From: Okeania sp. SIO2F4
Lineage (GTDB): Bacteria > Cyanobacteriota > Cyanobacteriia > Cyanobacteriales > Microcoleaceae
Assembly (NCBI RefSeq): GCF_010672385.1
Contig: NZ_JAAHGT010000022.1
Span: forward strand, 1-60,954
DNA length: 60,954 bases
Direction: 5' to 3'
Positions 33,463 through 43,395 of the stretch are shown here, piece by piece (positions within the stretch are counted from its first letter, which is position 1; every line of letters starts with the position of its first letter). The position numbers and the translations under genes are program-made. The notes beneath the pieces are model-generated. The model did not search any database. It had not been told where the DNA came from and saw only the letters and a list, made by a program, of their open reading frames with translations.

Positions 33463-33510
33463 GGCCTAAAACTAGAGAAGCTGTAATTTAGTGCCAACTC
33501 ACCTGTAATG
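33463..33510. repeat. Left terminal inverted repeat of the Tn3-family element
   Basis: 48 bp identical, in inverted orientation, to 38260-38307. It also contributes the false C-terminus of the IS1634-like transposase frame. Confidence 0.95.
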
Positions 33511-33545
33511 CCGTCTAGGAGATAACTTTAGCCAACCAAAATCCT

Positions 33546-36506
33546 TCACCCCACCCTCTCTCCGACTTCAATCTTCAATCGCTTCGCCAAATCCAACTCA
33601 AAAGTACCATAAGGATTGATATGACTATAAATCAAAGGAGTTAAAGCACGTCGATCAGTCTGAGTCAACTTACCTTCCCAACTGGGTGAAGAGAGAACTT
33701 GTTGCAACATCAAAGTGTTGATATAAATTAAACAAACCTGTAATAGATGTAGAGACAAAACCGCCAACAACTGTTCCGAAGGCTGATTAGTAGCCATTTC
33801 CCCACTATAACCATAGAAAATAAAATTATTAGTGCTATTCCAATTTTCCACTACATTCAAACCCGCATTAATTTCCCTACGCAACTCCTCAGAATGCAAA
33901 TATTGACACAAAAAAATCGTTTTAATCACCTTCCCCAACTCACCCAAAGCTTGATAAGTAGGATGTTTAAGATTAGCGCGAGTAAAACGACGTAATATCG
34001 CTTCCGGTTCAGCAATACCCAACCTCAAAGCAGTAGTATACTTCACCATTTGCTCATATTGCTGACGAATTAAATCCCAATTAATTGGACGAGTCAAAAT
34101 AGGCAATAGATGTGAATAACTTTCAGACACCCCACTTTCAGGACGATATAATTTCTGTCTACCAATATTTTTCAATCTTGGCATCAACTCAAAACCCAAC
34201 AAATGACAAAAAGCAAAAGCTACCTCACTTTGTCCATGAGTATCCACAAAATTTTTCTTCACCGTCATTTCCGTATCATGGCGCAGTACACCCTCAATCA
34301 TTGCTGCCACCTCACTTGAAGAACAAGTTTTCAATTGAGAATAAATGCAGGTGGATTTTTTCTCAACGTGCCAGTAAATCATCACACCTCTACCACCATA
34401 GCGTATATGCCATTCCGTCATTAAATTCTGGTCCCAAGCTCCAAACTTCCTGGAATCACTCGCACAAGTCGTAGTCCCTTCACCCCAAATCTGAGGATTT
34501 CTAATCCTAAATATGGCATTAGCAACAGAAGCAATAGCCTCTCTTAAAGCATCCTTATGAATAAAACGTCGCTTAATATAAGAAAGCTCATGGTAATCTA
34601 CATCTGGCGTACCATCACTCACCCGTTTCAATCCTGTATTAGTACCCAACCCATATAAACAAAGTAATAATCGCTTCCGTAAAACATCTTTGTTAAGAGC
34701 TTCTCGACTAGCAAGACTTTTAAAACTATCAGTAAAACCAACTCTCAAATCAGCCTCTTTCAACACATCCAACAAGCTCGTCATTGGCCATTTCTGTACC
34801 AATTCAGTTTTTAGTCTCAGAATATTGACAGGTTCTGATTGTTTTTCTAGAGGTGAAACACGAATCCAACCATTGTGTTTCTGTAAAATTTTTACCTTTT
34901 TATTATTTAATAGTCCATCATTTAAAGTAGCTAAACCTTCAGACATAGCCTTCTTTAAAGGAGTAATAAAACTCTCTAGATCTATTGGCAATTTTAAAGC
35001 TTGATAGTAAGTTTCTCTATGTGCTTCAAAATCAACAGGTAAATCCTCTTCTGGATTTCTATAACGATTAGCACCTACTACCCAAATTTCCTTACATCTT
35101 AATCTTTCTCTAAGGGCAGTCAGTACACTAATTTCATAATTAATACGATTAATCCTCTCATTACCTTTACTATCTTTTTCAATCATCCATTCTTGCCAGC
35201 CAACTTTGAGTACACCATCTATAGGTATTTCATCATTAAGAGGATAATATCTTTGCGTAGTTTCCCAAGATTTTTTGAGTAATTCTAAAGCTTTAATAAC
35301 TGGTTGATGAATTTCATTATTAGAGCGAAACTCCAACACTGATAATAACTTAGGTACTAACCGACGATAATGACGACTGTAAGAAGAACGAATAATTGTA
35401 TGTACTTTTTGATGATAAACTGTACCTGAAGACTTAAATTCTTTGACTAAATCCCTAAGAGTTTTTTCACTTACAACAGGATAGATAACTTCTTTAACAG
35501 CACCATCAGGATTCTCTAAACTAACATTAGCTATTTGATAAAGTAGATTAGTTTTTCCACCTACTTTTTTAAAATCTTTAATTAGTTCAGTATCAACCTT
35601 TTTTTCTGCTCTTCTACTAATTCCATGTATAATTCTGATTAACAAATCTACTAAATTATCAGTAACTTCTCTCAGTCTTAACCAACAGAATGCTGCAACC
35701 AAAGTGTAGCGAATTGGTTCAGGATGCCAACGTAATTCTCGTGGATGTTCTGTTGCTGCTCGACTCGCATAAGTTTGTAATACTTTGGGAGAAATATTGT
35801 TAAATAAATTTTCTGGAATTTGAATAGTTCGCAGATATTCTAACTTCTCAATTTCTTGAAGGAAACTGTCTAAACTTGCACGTCCTGGTTCAGAGTTGAG
35901 ATAACTAAATAAAGATGGTTTCCAAGATAATTCCTGTTTATTATCTCCGGAGCTTGTTTCAATCAAACTATCAATATTATTTCTAGTTACTTGACTTAAA
36001 TTATTGTAGATATTCTGAAATAAATTATCTTCAAATTGACGACAAGCAGAACGGATTAAGCGTTCTATTCTCTCATCAGTAGGCCGTTCTATTTGTAATT
36101 GGAAAAATCTTTGTTCAACAGCGACTAAAAGATGTTCAAAACTCGACTCAGTAAACAAAACCTCTGTTCGGAGCCAATCAGCCATTTCTTTAAGTTCTTT
36201 AACTGTAGCTTTTTTGATGCCTAAATAGTCACGAATTTCACCACGAAAACGCATTATTGAGCGTTTTTGCCATTGATGATTCTGATATTCAGAAGCTGAT
36301 ATATTTACTTGAGATGCCAGATATTCAATTACATTGAAGGGAATATCTTTTGGTAAATCTGGAAACTTATGAGTATATTGAAAAGACTTGAGTAAAACTG
36401 CAAATATCAGACGATTTACACCAATCTTATTCTTTAATAACTCTCTTTCTTGTGGAAGTAAAGTCCACTCTTCAATTAGTTCGTTCAGTTCCCAATTTTG
36501 CTTCAA
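33546..36506 (-). CDS. tnpA: Tn3-family transposase TnpA
   Basis: At 986 residues it has the normal length for a Tn3-family transposase. The N-terminal half holds the DNA-binding region (begins [20 protein letters not shown]4158-like). The C-terminal catalytic region has [17 protein letters not shown] with the first Asp, [35 protein letters not shown] with the second Asp, and [17 protein letters not shown] near the end for the Glu region. No interruption is seen. It performs replicative transposition at the 48-bp ends. Confidence 0.93.
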   Translation of the reverse strand: MKQNWELNELIEEWTLLPQERELLKNKIGVNRLIFAVLLKSFQYTHKFPDLPKDIPFNVIEYLASQVNISASEYQNHQWQKRSIMRFRGEIRDYLGIKKATVKELKEMADWLRTEVLFTESSFEHLLVAVEQRFFQLQIERPTDERIERLIRSACRQFEDNLFQNIYNNLSQVTRNNIDSLIETSSGDNKQELSWKPSLFSYLNSEPGRASLDSFLQEIEKLEYLRTIQIPENLFNNISPKVLQTYASRAATEHPRELRWHPEPIRYTLVAAFCWLRLREVTDNLVDLLIRIIHGISRRAEKKVDTELIKDFKKVGGKTNLLYQIANVSLENPDGAVKEVIYPVVSEKTLRDLVKEFKSSGTVYHQKVHTIIRSSYSRHYRRLVPKLLSVLEFRSNNEIHQPVIKALELLKKSWETTQRYYPLNDEIPIDGVLKVGWQEWMIEKDSKGNERINRINYEISVLTALRERLRCKEIWVVGANRYRNPEEDLPVDFEAHRETYYQALKLPIDLESFITPLKKAMSEGLATLNDGLLNNKKVKILQKHNGWIRVSPLEKQSEPVNILRLKTELVQKWPMTSLLDVLKEADLRVGFTDSFKSLASREALNKDVLRKRLLLCLYGLGTNTGLKRVSDGTPDVDYHELSYIKRRFIHKDALREAIASVANAIFRIRNPQIWGEGTTTCASDSRKFGAWDQNLMTEWHIRYGGRGVMIYWHVEKKSTCIYSQLKTCSSSEVAAMIEGVLRHDTEMTVKKNFVDTHGQSEVAFAFCHLLGFELMPRLKNIGRQKLYRPESGVSESYSHLLPILTRPINWDLIRQQYEQMVKYTTALRLGIAEPEAILRRFTRANLKHPTYQALGELGKVIKTIFLCQYLHSEELRREINAGLNVVENWNSTNNFIFYGYSGEMATNQPSEQLLAVLSLHLLQVCLIYINTLMLQQVLSSPSWEGKLTQTDRRALTPLIYSHINPYGTFELDLAKRLKIEVGERVG

Positions 36507-36614
36507 TTTCCGTGTGAATTACTTATATTTATTAATATACTTTTTCCCTAGTTCGGTTAATAGATAAATTCGGTCCTTTTAGGATGTTATTAGAACTCAT
36601 AGTAAGACACAATT

Positions 36615-37088
36615 TTACCGCTTTTTAGTTACGGTTAACTGTTTATAGGAACTTCCACAATGTGGACAGAATTTGTGTGTGAATGAGGCCAATGATTGGC
36701 CACAGTTACTACAAGTAGAGCGCAGACTACTACCACAGATTAGACAATATTTAGCTCGATGTAAAGTCCATGCAGGGTCTGGTTCTTCGCCTGGAGTCCA
36801 GCAATTGGGACAAAATTTTGGGGTTTCTATGAGAGAAACAGGTAATCCATAGCAAACAGCATCTAAATACTCAGTGGGAATTGATAGTGCTGTTGCTAAA
36901 CCTGTTTTGGTTGTTTGATTAATTCTACTGGTTTTACCTCGCTCCAGTTTGCCTAAGCTTTGCAGATGAATTCCTGCTTTCTCTGCTAATTTTTGTTGTG
37001 ATAGTTTAGCATCTGTTCGCAGTCGGTAGATGTATTGAGCTAATGTTTCACCTGACTGGGGTAATTTTTGTTGGTCAATAGTATACAT
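36615..37088 (-). CDS. XRE helix-turn-helix protein with zinc ribbons, transposon cargo
   Basis: The 157-residue protein has an N-terminal XRE domain (LAQYIYRLRTDAKLSQQKLA, then GIHLQSLGKLERGKTS) followed by a C-terminal array of zinc-ribbon knuckles: CPNC, CLICGSS, CSNCGQS and CPHCGSS. It reads divergently from the tyrosine recombinase, with an 86-bp gap. It probably controls the recombinase and transposase genes, the way resolvase-region regulators do; this is inference from position. Confidence 0.82.
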   Translation of the reverse strand: MYTIDQQKLPQSGETLAQYIYRLRTDAKLSQQKLAEKAGIHLQSLGKLERGKTSRINQTTKTGLATALSIPTEYLDAVCYGLPVSLIETPKFCPNCWTPGEEPDPAWTLHRAKYCLICGSSLRSTCSNCGQSLASFTHKFCPHCGSSYKQLTVTKKR

Positions 37089-37174
37089 AACAATATGTAA
37101 AAAAAGGCTGAATTTTAGTCTACATCTTTGAGTTCTATAAGTGTTAATTCAGTATTCAGAAATTATCACTTTTT
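37089..37174. promoter_or_regulatory. Divergent promoter region, likely recombination site of the transposon
   Basis: The 86 bp between the XRE gene and the recombinase gene is where Tn4430-type elements keep their internal resolution site. I see AT-rich sequence but no clear pair of inverted core sites. Confidence 0.3.
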
Positions 37175-38065
37175 ATGACAATAACTTTAGCTCAATTGGC
37201 TACAAAGTTTTTAGAGCGTCCTGGACTAAGTTTAAGTACACAGCAGTCTTATGAATTTACTTTGATGTCATTACTAGCAAAGTATGGTCGTTTACCTGTC
37301 GAAATTGTTAGTCGTCAACTGCTGTCTGATTACTTGGATGGTTTAAAACATTTGTCTGTTTCTACTCACCATCGTCATCAAGCTATCATTCAAGCTTTGT
37401 TTAATTTTGCTGTACAAGAGGGTTATCTTATTACCAATCCTATTGTGGGTTTGAAGTTGCGTAAACCACAAAAAGAACAGGGAGAACACACTACAGACCA
37501 ACGAATTCGTTATTTGAATCCTGAACAATTGGATGTGCTTTATTCGCTAGTTGCTCCAGATGCTAGGATGCACGCTATTGTAAGATTATTACACCGTACT
37601 GGAGCTAGAATTGGTGAACTTTTGGCTTTGAATTTAGAACAGGTTGATATGAGTGCAAGAAAATTTCAGGTTGTTGGTAAAGGGAACAAGCAACGCTGGT
37701 GTTTCTATAGTGAAGATGCTGAACAAGCGTTATTATTTTACGTTGATTTTTATCGAGATGCGACTGTGAAGGCACTGTTTACTGCCCAAAATCCTTTGAC
37801 TAAAGAAGTTACACGCCTTAGCTATAGTAGAGTTCATGGTATTTGGAGTGATTTGATTGCTCAAAGCAATATTCTCAAGGGAGTCCGCTTGCATGACCTC
37901 CGGCACACTTTTGCCACTGAAAGAGTTGGTTTAATGGGGATTGAGGAACTGCGAGCATTAATGGGTCACGAGCATATTCAAACTACATTACGGTATCAAA
38001 AAGTTACTTCTCTTCGCGCTGAAGAAGTTGCACATAAAGCTTTAAATATTTTAACTAAAAGTTGA
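37175..38065 (+). CDS. Tyrosine recombinase (TnpI-like cointegrate resolvase)
   Basis: A 296-residue integrase-family recombinase: N-terminal core-binding domain (SLSTQQSYEFTLMSLLAKYG), catalytic Arg in GARIGELLALNLEQVD, HxxR in LHDLRHTFATER, and MGHEHIQTTLRYQKV with the final His and Tyr. All catalytic residues are present. Its place within the 48-bp inverted repeats makes it the resolvase of this Tn3-family element, as TnpI is in Tn4430. Confidence 0.9.
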   Translation: MTITLAQLATKFLERPGLSLSTQQSYEFTLMSLLAKYGRLPVEIVSRQLLSDYLDGLKHLSVSTHHRHQAIIQALFNFAVQEGYLITNPIVGLKLRKPQKEQGEHTTDQRIRYLNPEQLDVLYSLVAPDARMHAIVRLLHRTGARIGELLALNLEQVDMSARKFQVVGKGNKQRWCFYSEDAEQALLFYVDFYRDATVKALFTAQNPLTKEVTRLSYSRVHGIWSDLIAQSNILKGVRLHDLRHTFATERVGLMGIEELRALMGHEHIQTTLRYQKVTSLRAEEVAHKALNILTKS

Positions 38066-38307
38066 GTAATAAGTTTAATTTAGTTGTCACGAAATATATA
38101 TAATTTAGGGATTTAGTAATGAAATTGGACTGTAGCAATAGAGTAGGTATTCTACTGTGCTGTCGGAAAATGAGTTTTTCAGTAGCATAGTTGTAATATA
38201 TATGTATTATTCAGCAAATTTATACCCCTGTTCAATGGCTAAATCCCTCTGTGGGAGAACATTACAGGTGAGTTGGCACTAAATTACAGCTTCTCTAGTT
38301 TTAGGCC
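38066..38307. other. Right end of the Tn3-family element
   Basis: Non-coding 194 bp plus the right terminal inverted repeat (38260-38307). It holds CTACTG...CAGTAG inverted arms near 38152-38187, a possible recombinase site. Confidence 0.5.
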
Positions 38308-38312
38308 AAGAA

Positions 38313-38918
38313 AAAAAGATGGCATTAAAGCTAGTAAAAAAATTATAAACAACTGGATTTGATACAGTTATCCAAGCTCAAAATTACTTAAAATCTATCA
38401 ACAAAAAACTGAAATTATGGAGTTTAGAGTCTAGAGAAATTAGGGAAAAGATATTAAATAAACAGTCTATAGTTTATCATCATCAAATAGAAATTCAACA
38501 AAAAGTCTCAGAGATAGAAAGAAGAACTTTAGTGGCTGGCCGATTCATTCTGGCGACAAATATTGAGTCCTCTTCCGAAATTAAAAGTCCAGAAATACTT
38601 TGGAACTATAAAAATCAACAGGCTTGTGAGAGAGGCTTTAGATTCCTGAAAGACCCCCAATTCTTTGCCGATAGTTTTTTTGTGGAAAAACCTCAAAGAG
38701 TTGAAACAATACTGTTTGTTCTGTCACTGTGTTTATTAGTATATAATCTCGGCCAAAGAGAGCTAAGAAATACTTTAAAAAGAACCAGTAATCTCCTCAA
38801 AAACCAGTTAGGAAAGCCTACAAATACTCCCACATTAAGATGGATATTTCAATGCTTTCAAGGAGTGCATTTGTTGACAATAAATCAATCTCAAAAAGTA
38901 GTTAATCTCACAGAATAA
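38313..38918 (+). pseudogene. IS1634-like transposase, C-terminal part
   Basis: The continuation of the transposase begun at 32509. The frame with REKILNKQSIVYHHQ, RRTLVAGRFILATN, a YKNQQACERGFRFLKDPQF segment with the DDE glutamate region, and the C-terminal QRVETILFVLSLCLLVYNLGQ belongs to the IS4/IS1634 transposases. When the two halves are joined across one AAGAA copy the frame is kept, but a TAA about 13 codons later breaks it, so the gene seems to carry a second defect besides the transposon insertion. Confidence 0.82.
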
Positions 38919-39371
38919 CGGAGCTTGATTTTACAGTTTTTACCCTCTTGTTGTCAAAAATATTATCTGTGATACGCTGCAGATAAGCGATGCTGCTGAC
39001 GCAACTTTCCGCGATCGCAATACTTGAATTGAAAAAAATTGATTGATGCTGTCAATGGGAGTGTAGTTGCTCCTGTATTTTCTGCTGCCAACAGAACTCC
39101 CTGGTTCACCAACAATAGTTGTGCCACTCACTTTTTTATGTTCTATCTATTAATTTGTTGGCTAAAATTTTGATTATCGTTCATGTATCTTTTCGTACTA
39201 CATTCTGAAGTGCGGAATGTGGGTTAGTATTCATGTAAGCTCTGGTCAGGTTTCGGGACGTGAATCTTTTCCTACTCAAGTTTATAATTGTACCTAGTTC
39301 ACTTCAATGGGGAATTATTGTGAATAAAATGTCACTATTCAACAATTAATAATTAATTGATGGGGAATATT

Positions 39372-39414
39372 TACTCTTAAGAGTACCACAAGCTCCCAGA
39401 GCTAAAGTTATAAT
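39372..39414 (+). promoter_or_regulatory. Palindrome and -10 box upstream of the 39442 gene
   Basis: TACTCTTAAGAGTA (39372-39385) is a 14-bp perfect palindrome; TATAAT lies at 39409-39414, 27 bp before the ATG. A candidate operator-promoter pair. Confidence 0.4.
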
Positions 39415-39441
39415 AGATATCTCAGTAAATCTAGATAAATT

Positions 39442-40647
39442 ATGGCAGCAAGTATCAAAGAAATTAAACAAAATATTATCAAAATTCAGGGGTTAATTAA
39501 ACAGGCTCAAAATCCTGTGCAGAAGAAAACTTTTTCAGAAATTTTAAAGAATTTACAAGGGCAACTAGAAGAGGCACTTAAGAAACAGAAGTCTACACAA
39601 AAAACTTCACAAAAACTAGAAATTCAGAAAATTGTTAAGTCAATAGAGCCAGAACCAAAATCTACTACTGAAAGTTTACTTGCTGCCAAATCAAAGTCTA
39701 AATTATTACCTGAAACTACACAAAAATTAGAACCAAAACCTACCCCGGCAATTTCCACTTCCCCATTATCTGAACCCCCAAATACTCCACCAATTCAAGC
39801 CGAATCTGAACCATTACCAGAACCCCAAAATACTCCAGTAATTCAACCTAAACAAGAACAAAAAACTCTAGTAGAATCTACTTCACTATTATCAGAATCA
39901 GAATCAATAGCAAAGGATAAATCCGAACCTAAAACCTCTAATAAAATCTTTCAAGGCTTAGGCATTATTGAAGGAAAAATCGTCAAAAGATTTGAAGACA
40001 ATGACAAATATTATAATGTTGTAGTCGGAGATAAAATATATAAATTAATTATCAATAAAAAGAGAGTTCTAGATTTTGTTAAAGCCACCTATAATCCCGA
40101 TCAAACACAACAACTTTTAGTTTATCCGAACTTGGTACATTATCCACAACCAAAAGAAGGTACTTTACCACCAAAAATAAGTTTTACTTTAGTAGCCGGA
40201 ATACAAGAATCACGTTACGAATTAAAGGTGAACGAATTTAAACTCTGTGGTATTTATCAACAAATAGGAGTTTATCGTGGGGCTGTAATTTCTGTTCATC
40301 GTAACAAAACAAATACCTTAAAAAAAATTGTGAGAAAATTTGAGCAGAGGACTAAAAATATCTTGAGAGCTAATCATATACCCATATTGTGGAAAGATTC
40401 TCCAGTTAAACCTTTTAGATTTAATCCTAGATTGGATAAAGATCAACAGGGCGATCGCTACTTTGTAGAAATAAAGGCTAGATTTTTACCAGATAGAGAA
40501 CAATGGGGGTTTATGGAATTACTAGGAGAACCTACCCTCGAATTTCCTAATTTTATGAAAGCTCCCAAACCAGATGGTACTAAATCTAAATCTGACAACA
40601 AAGAAAAGGTAGAAAAAATGAACCAGGAGTTGGACACAAAGCAATGA
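39442..40647 (+). CDS. Hypothetical protein with coiled coil, Pro-rich linker and C-terminal domain
   Basis: The 401-residue protein has three parts: a basic coiled-coil N-terminus (residues 1-60, IKEIKQNIIKIQGLIKQAQ), a Pro/Glu/Ser-rich linker (residues ~65-170 with repeated PEPQNTP-type pieces) and a folded, strand-rich C-terminal region (~175-375) with IIEGKIVKRFEDNDKYYNVV and DREQWGFMELLGEP. It ends in a charged tail. I do not recognise the family; the build resembles plasmid or chromosome-associated proteins with a disordered tether. A -10 box and palindrome lie just upstream. Confidence 0.65.
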   Translation: MAASIKEIKQNIIKIQGLIKQAQNPVQKKTFSEILKNLQGQLEEALKKQKSTQKTSQKLEIQKIVKSIEPEPKSTTESLLAAKSKSKLLPETTQKLEPKPTPAISTSPLSEPPNTPPIQAESEPLPEPQNTPVIQPKQEQKTLVESTSLLSESESIAKDKSEPKTSNKIFQGLGIIEGKIVKRFEDNDKYYNVVVGDKIYKLIINKKRVLDFVKATYNPDQTQQLLVYPNLVHYPQPKEGTLPPKISFTLVAGIQESRYELKVNEFKLCGIYQQIGVYRGAVISVHRNKTNTLKKIVRKFEQRTKNILRANHIPILWKDSPVKPFRFNPRLDKDQQGDRYFVEIKARFLPDREQWGFMELLGEPTLEFPNFMKAPKPDGTKSKSDNKEKVEKMNQELDTKQ

Positions 40648-40669
40648 TTTGTGCTTTACTTTATAGCTT

Positions 40670-40816
40670 TCGGGCGTTCACCCTTGCCCCAGTCCACTGG
40701 TGGTGTGGTGGTGGGCAGTGGTTCTGGCTTGCAAGTGAAGCGATCGAAATCTCAAAGTGTAGAAACATTGGGTGAGGTTTCAGAAACCACGCCCGTCTAC
40801 ACGGCGGGGTAGTTCA
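40670..40816 (+). mobile_element. Possible remnant right end of a TnpB-type element
   Basis: Contains GGTGGTGTGGTGGTGGGCAG and ends in a hairpin (CGCCCGT-CTAC-ACGGCGGG) followed by GTAGTTCAT, which resembles right ends/guide-RNA scaffolds of IS200/IS605 TnpB elements. No tnpB is next to it. Confidence 0.35.
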
Positions 40817-40825
40817 TATTATTAG

Positions 40826-41257
40826 CTAATAACTTAATATCAATTCTTGTGTGGAAATCTGCTCTACTGTAAGGGAACGGCAAAGAGCTTCAATTTTATT
40901 CACAGAACCAATGTTAAATTCCAAATGTAACCAATTTTCTGGTGACAGACCGAGATTTTCTATCCAAGGTGAAGGAGTAACTTGCCTCCATCCAACAATT
41001 GTGCCTAGATTTTTAGGATTTGTAGAAGTGTCACCTGCAAAAAGAGATATCTGGGGTAAAAATTCTACTTGAAGACGAATGCAGGAAACCAAAGTAACTT
41101 TGAGGGGTTGGTCAACTGTTGCTACTTCTGCTTCACTTGAGTTGAGTTCCCAGTAATAGTTAAGATTGAGTATATAATCGTTAGTCGGCTGCCAATTCAT
41201 TGAAAGTAACTCAGCTTCCGTAAAATCGTACTGTTGCCAAATTTCTGTAAAATTCAT
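40826..41257 (-). CDS. Hypothetical acidic protein, partner of the upstream small gene
   Basis: A 143-residue acidic protein starting MNFTEIWQQYDFTEAELLSM, with alternating helix and strand segments (VTLVSCIRLQVEFLPQISLF; WLHLEFNIGSVNKIEALCRS). It follows the 106-residue gene after 11 bp, so the two form an operon. The pairing of a small basic Gly/Pro-rich protein with an acidic protein recalls toxin-immunity pairs, but I recognise neither family and assign no function. Confidence 0.6.
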   Translation of the reverse strand: MNFTEIWQQYDFTEAELLSMNWQPTNDYILNLNYYWELNSSEAEVATVDQPLKVTLVSCIRLQVEFLPQISLFAGDTSTNPKNLGTIVGWRQVTPSPWIENLGLSPENWLHLEFNIGSVNKIEALCRSLTVEQISTQELILSY

Positions 41258-41268
41258 AATATTAAGGT

Positions 41269-41589
41269 TTACGAGGTTAAAAGAAAATGTGTTGATGCGC
41301 GATCGCCTGGTTTACCTAATGCGTTTAAAGGTTGTTCTCGCGGCGCACCACCACCAGGTCCATTATAAACGCGGGCGTATGACGAACCATCTGGTTTTGT
41401 CATAATCCTAACACTACAGGTGGCGTTGGGACTACTCCAAATTGTACCGCTTCCACTTTTTGAACCACCGACAGCGGGAGTAGCAGTCCAACCTGATATA
41501 GAAAGCTCAGTTTCTAAGGTAGTTTTGTCAATCCCACTGACAAGTAAGTTAAGGACATCTGTGGCAGTGAGAATGCTACTTGATGGCAT
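41269..41589 (-). CDS. Hypothetical small protein, possibly toxin-like
   Basis: A 106-residue protein with an N-terminal helix (TATDVLNLLVSGIDKTTLE) and a glycine-rich, basic C-terminal half ending ARVYNGPGGGAPREQPLNAL then GKPGDRASTHF. The RVYNGP/APREQPLN style resembles C-terminal toxin domains of polymorphic secretion systems, though here it stands alone. The neighbouring acidic protein could be an antidote. Speculative; the coding call itself rests on length, operon spacing and composition. Confidence 0.55.
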   Translation of the reverse strand: MPSSSILTATDVLNLLVSGIDKTTLETELSISGWTATPAVGGSKSGSGTIWSSPNATCSVRIMTKPDGSSYARVYNGPGGGAPREQPLNALGKPGDRASTHFLLTS

Positions 41590-41810
41590 AATTATATAGA
41601 TAATTAGTTATGGGCGATATAGCTGCCGAACTTGCTCCGCTGCTGTTAAGGAAAGCATGAGAAATGTCCAGTTCCTTCTGTAATTCCTACTCTCCAACTA
41701 AGCATAGTAGATTGACGCTTCTACTATTAATTATTAACTATTAATTATTAACTATTAATTATTAATCCCAACGGTAAATACCTTAACGGGGTTTCTTTCA
41801 CAATTGCTAC

Positions 41811-42026
41811 TCAATCCCCATTAATGCCGTGAAAATTGACCGATGTATAGTAAGATGGATAAGTCAATCCTAAAGCTTGAAAGCGAGTGACTTCCTTCTC
41901 CCAGTCAATGGTTTGATACAATTTTAATTGTTGTGTATCTATCAGATATTTTATCAAAAAATTGGCTAAAAATCTCTGAAGAAAGAGAAATCCGGGAACT
42001 ATCATCATTATCCTAGTCTTAAGCAA
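41811..42026 (-). pseudogene. N-terminal fragment of a SAM-dependent methyltransferase
   Basis: 71 residues ending YPSYYTSVNFHGINGD and then a stop. The pattern WEKEVTRF..., LTYPSYYTSVNFHGI matches the start of cyanobacterial class I methyltransferases, which continue for about 200 more residues. Only the first part remains; the coding sequence stops where repeat-rich DNA begins (41700-41765 holds TTAATTA blocks). Confidence 0.55.
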
Positions 42027-42035
42027 GGGAAAACT

Positions 42036-42356
42036 ATGAACACATCAAAAAGTTTACAATGGGGACTCACCAGCATTAAAGTCATCTCTATCATTTTAAT
42101 CTCAAGTGCTATCGCATGGGAACTTGCCAATCTTAACGTTTATTTGACTGATTGGCAAATCTCTCCTCATTAAAAATGGATTTTTTGGGTAGAACGTCCT
42201 GCTCTTTTGATTCATGGTATTGAGGCTATTATAGGAGGATATTATGCGTGTCTTCAAGGAAAACAGGCATTTCCTTATGGAGTCTATACGTTTTGGGTAG
42301 GATTTGTGGGTTTATTAGAATTAATTAATCCAGAAAAAGTATCAGCGTCAAAGTAG
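42036..42356 (+). pseudogene. Small two-helix membrane protein with an in-frame stop
   Basis: A 107-codon frame starting at ATG 42036 reads a membrane segment (VISIILISSAIAWELANL), a TAA at codon 46, then a second hydrophobic half (ERPALLIHGIEAIIGGYYA, YTFWVGFVGLLELI) and a final TAG. The frame is kept on both sides of the TAA, so a single nonsense change explains it. It diverges from the methyltransferase fragment by 9 bp. Confidence 0.6.
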
Positions 42357-42525
42357 CCTGTTCAAGGTAAATTTGTAGTTACAGGGTGTTCCGGAAAACG
42401 ACGCGTGAATTCTAATTAGTTCCTACTGGTAATACTTGCCGGGTGTCCCGAAAGACTTGTGGTATCAGCATGATAGATTCTGTACCAGAATCAAACTACC
42501 ATTAAATTTTTAATAATTAACTATC

Positions 42526-42577
42526 AGATTAAATAAGGAGTTGCGTAGAGTAATCTACGCAACTCCTTATTTAATCT
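42526..42577. repeat. Perfect 24-bp inverted repeat with GTAA loop
   Basis: Left arm 42526-42549, loop GTAA 42550-42553, right arm 42554-42577; all 24 pairs match. The arms contain AAGGAGTTGCGTAGA. It could be a bidirectional terminator, the core of a miniature transposable element or a structured RNA. Confidence 0.85.
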
Positions 42578-42690
42578 TTCAATTGTTTGAAAGATATAGG
42601 TATCACTGGATAATTAATATAAAGTCCCTGAATCAGGCTTGGAATTAGCTCTAATTTCCTACGAACTCTGATGCTAGGGGATATTTGTAG

Positions 42691-42876
42691 CTAAATCCTA
42701 GCATTTTTCCAGAAACTAAATGCTTCGTTAATTGCCTCAACAGGATGAATATTTGGCACGTCTACAAGATTCATAGCATACTCCTCTAATCGCCGGATAC
42801 CCACAATGTCTGTACGTTCAAACTGGTTACGCAATTGGTATGCCGGGCATTGTTCAGCCCAAAACACTACGGAACA
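42691..42876 (-). pseudogene. 3' fragment of an unidentified gene
   Basis: An open frame of about 60 codons with natural amino-acid composition (VFWAEQCPAYQLRNQFERTD, then RRLEEYAMNLVDVPNIHPVE) ends in a normal stop at 42691-42693. Its 5' side runs into TTAATTA repeats, so the rest was lost. Confidence 0.45.
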
Positions 42877-43395
42877 ATTAATAATTAATAATTACCCCTT
42901 CTCAATAATTAACAATTAACTTGCGAACAATTAATAATTAATGACTATCACGGTGCTTAGGAGCAATATATATACTCAATCCCCTAGCACTCGAAATATA
43001 TTCATTATTAATTATTCATGATTAATTATTAATTACCAAGGGAGGCTTTAAACCTTAATTGTTGAATTAATAATTAATTATTGACGCTTCTACTATTAAC
43101 TATTAATTATTAATTATTAACTATTAATTATTAATTATTCGGTTATCTGCCAATTGCTCCTCAACCCACCCAAATCCCCTGGCCAAAACACTCAAACAAT
43201 TGAAACGCTACAAGTTATACCATCAAAGGATTATAGTATTTTTTCTACTGAGTAATCAGTAGAAAAATCCGACCCAAATCTGGATTTGATTTAACCCAGA
43301 ATCTAGCAATCAAACAAACTGACTGAATAATTGTTAATTGCTGAAGCCCGTGTCTCGGCAAAAGTCAGTTAGCGTAGCGGTGTTTGATTGTGGTC

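Larger units (their letters stand above)
33463..38307. mobile_element. Complete Tn3-family transposon (Tn4430-like layout), 4845 bp
   Basis: Perfect 48-bp terminal inverted repeats (33463-33510 and 38260-38307), starting GGCCTAAAACTAGAGAAGCT. A 5-bp target duplication, AAGAA, lies at 33458-33462 and 38308-38312. Cargo is a Tn3 transposase, an XRE/zinc-ribbon protein and a tyrosine recombinase instead of a serine resolvase. Perfect ends suggest a recent insertion. Confidence 0.95.
32352..39230. mobile_element. IS1634-like insertion sequence, interrupted by a Tn3-family transposon
   Basis: The outer ends are CCCACATTCCGCACTTCA at 32359-32376 and its inverted copy at 39206-39223. They are flanked by the direct duplication TTAGTAT (32352-32358 and 39224-39230). 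After removing the inserted transposon, the IS is about 2 kb long. Confidence 0.88.
42357..43395. other. Decayed, repeat-rich stretch
   Basis: Holds a 24-bp perfect hairpin (42526-42577), a gene fragment (42691-42876), and dense TTAATTA-type and AACAATTA blocks (42875-42955, 43008-43140). No intact gene. Confidence 0.6.

Noticed and set aside
32509-33486. A complete 325-residue IS1634-like transposase
   Set aside because: Residues after 33462 and the stop come from the terminal repeat of the inserted Tn3-family transposon; the true C-terminus is at 38313-38918.
29902-39230. An integron or integrative element bounded by attachment sites
   Set aside because: No paired attachment repeats or tRNA gene are seen beside either tyrosine recombinase; one belongs to the Tn3-family element.
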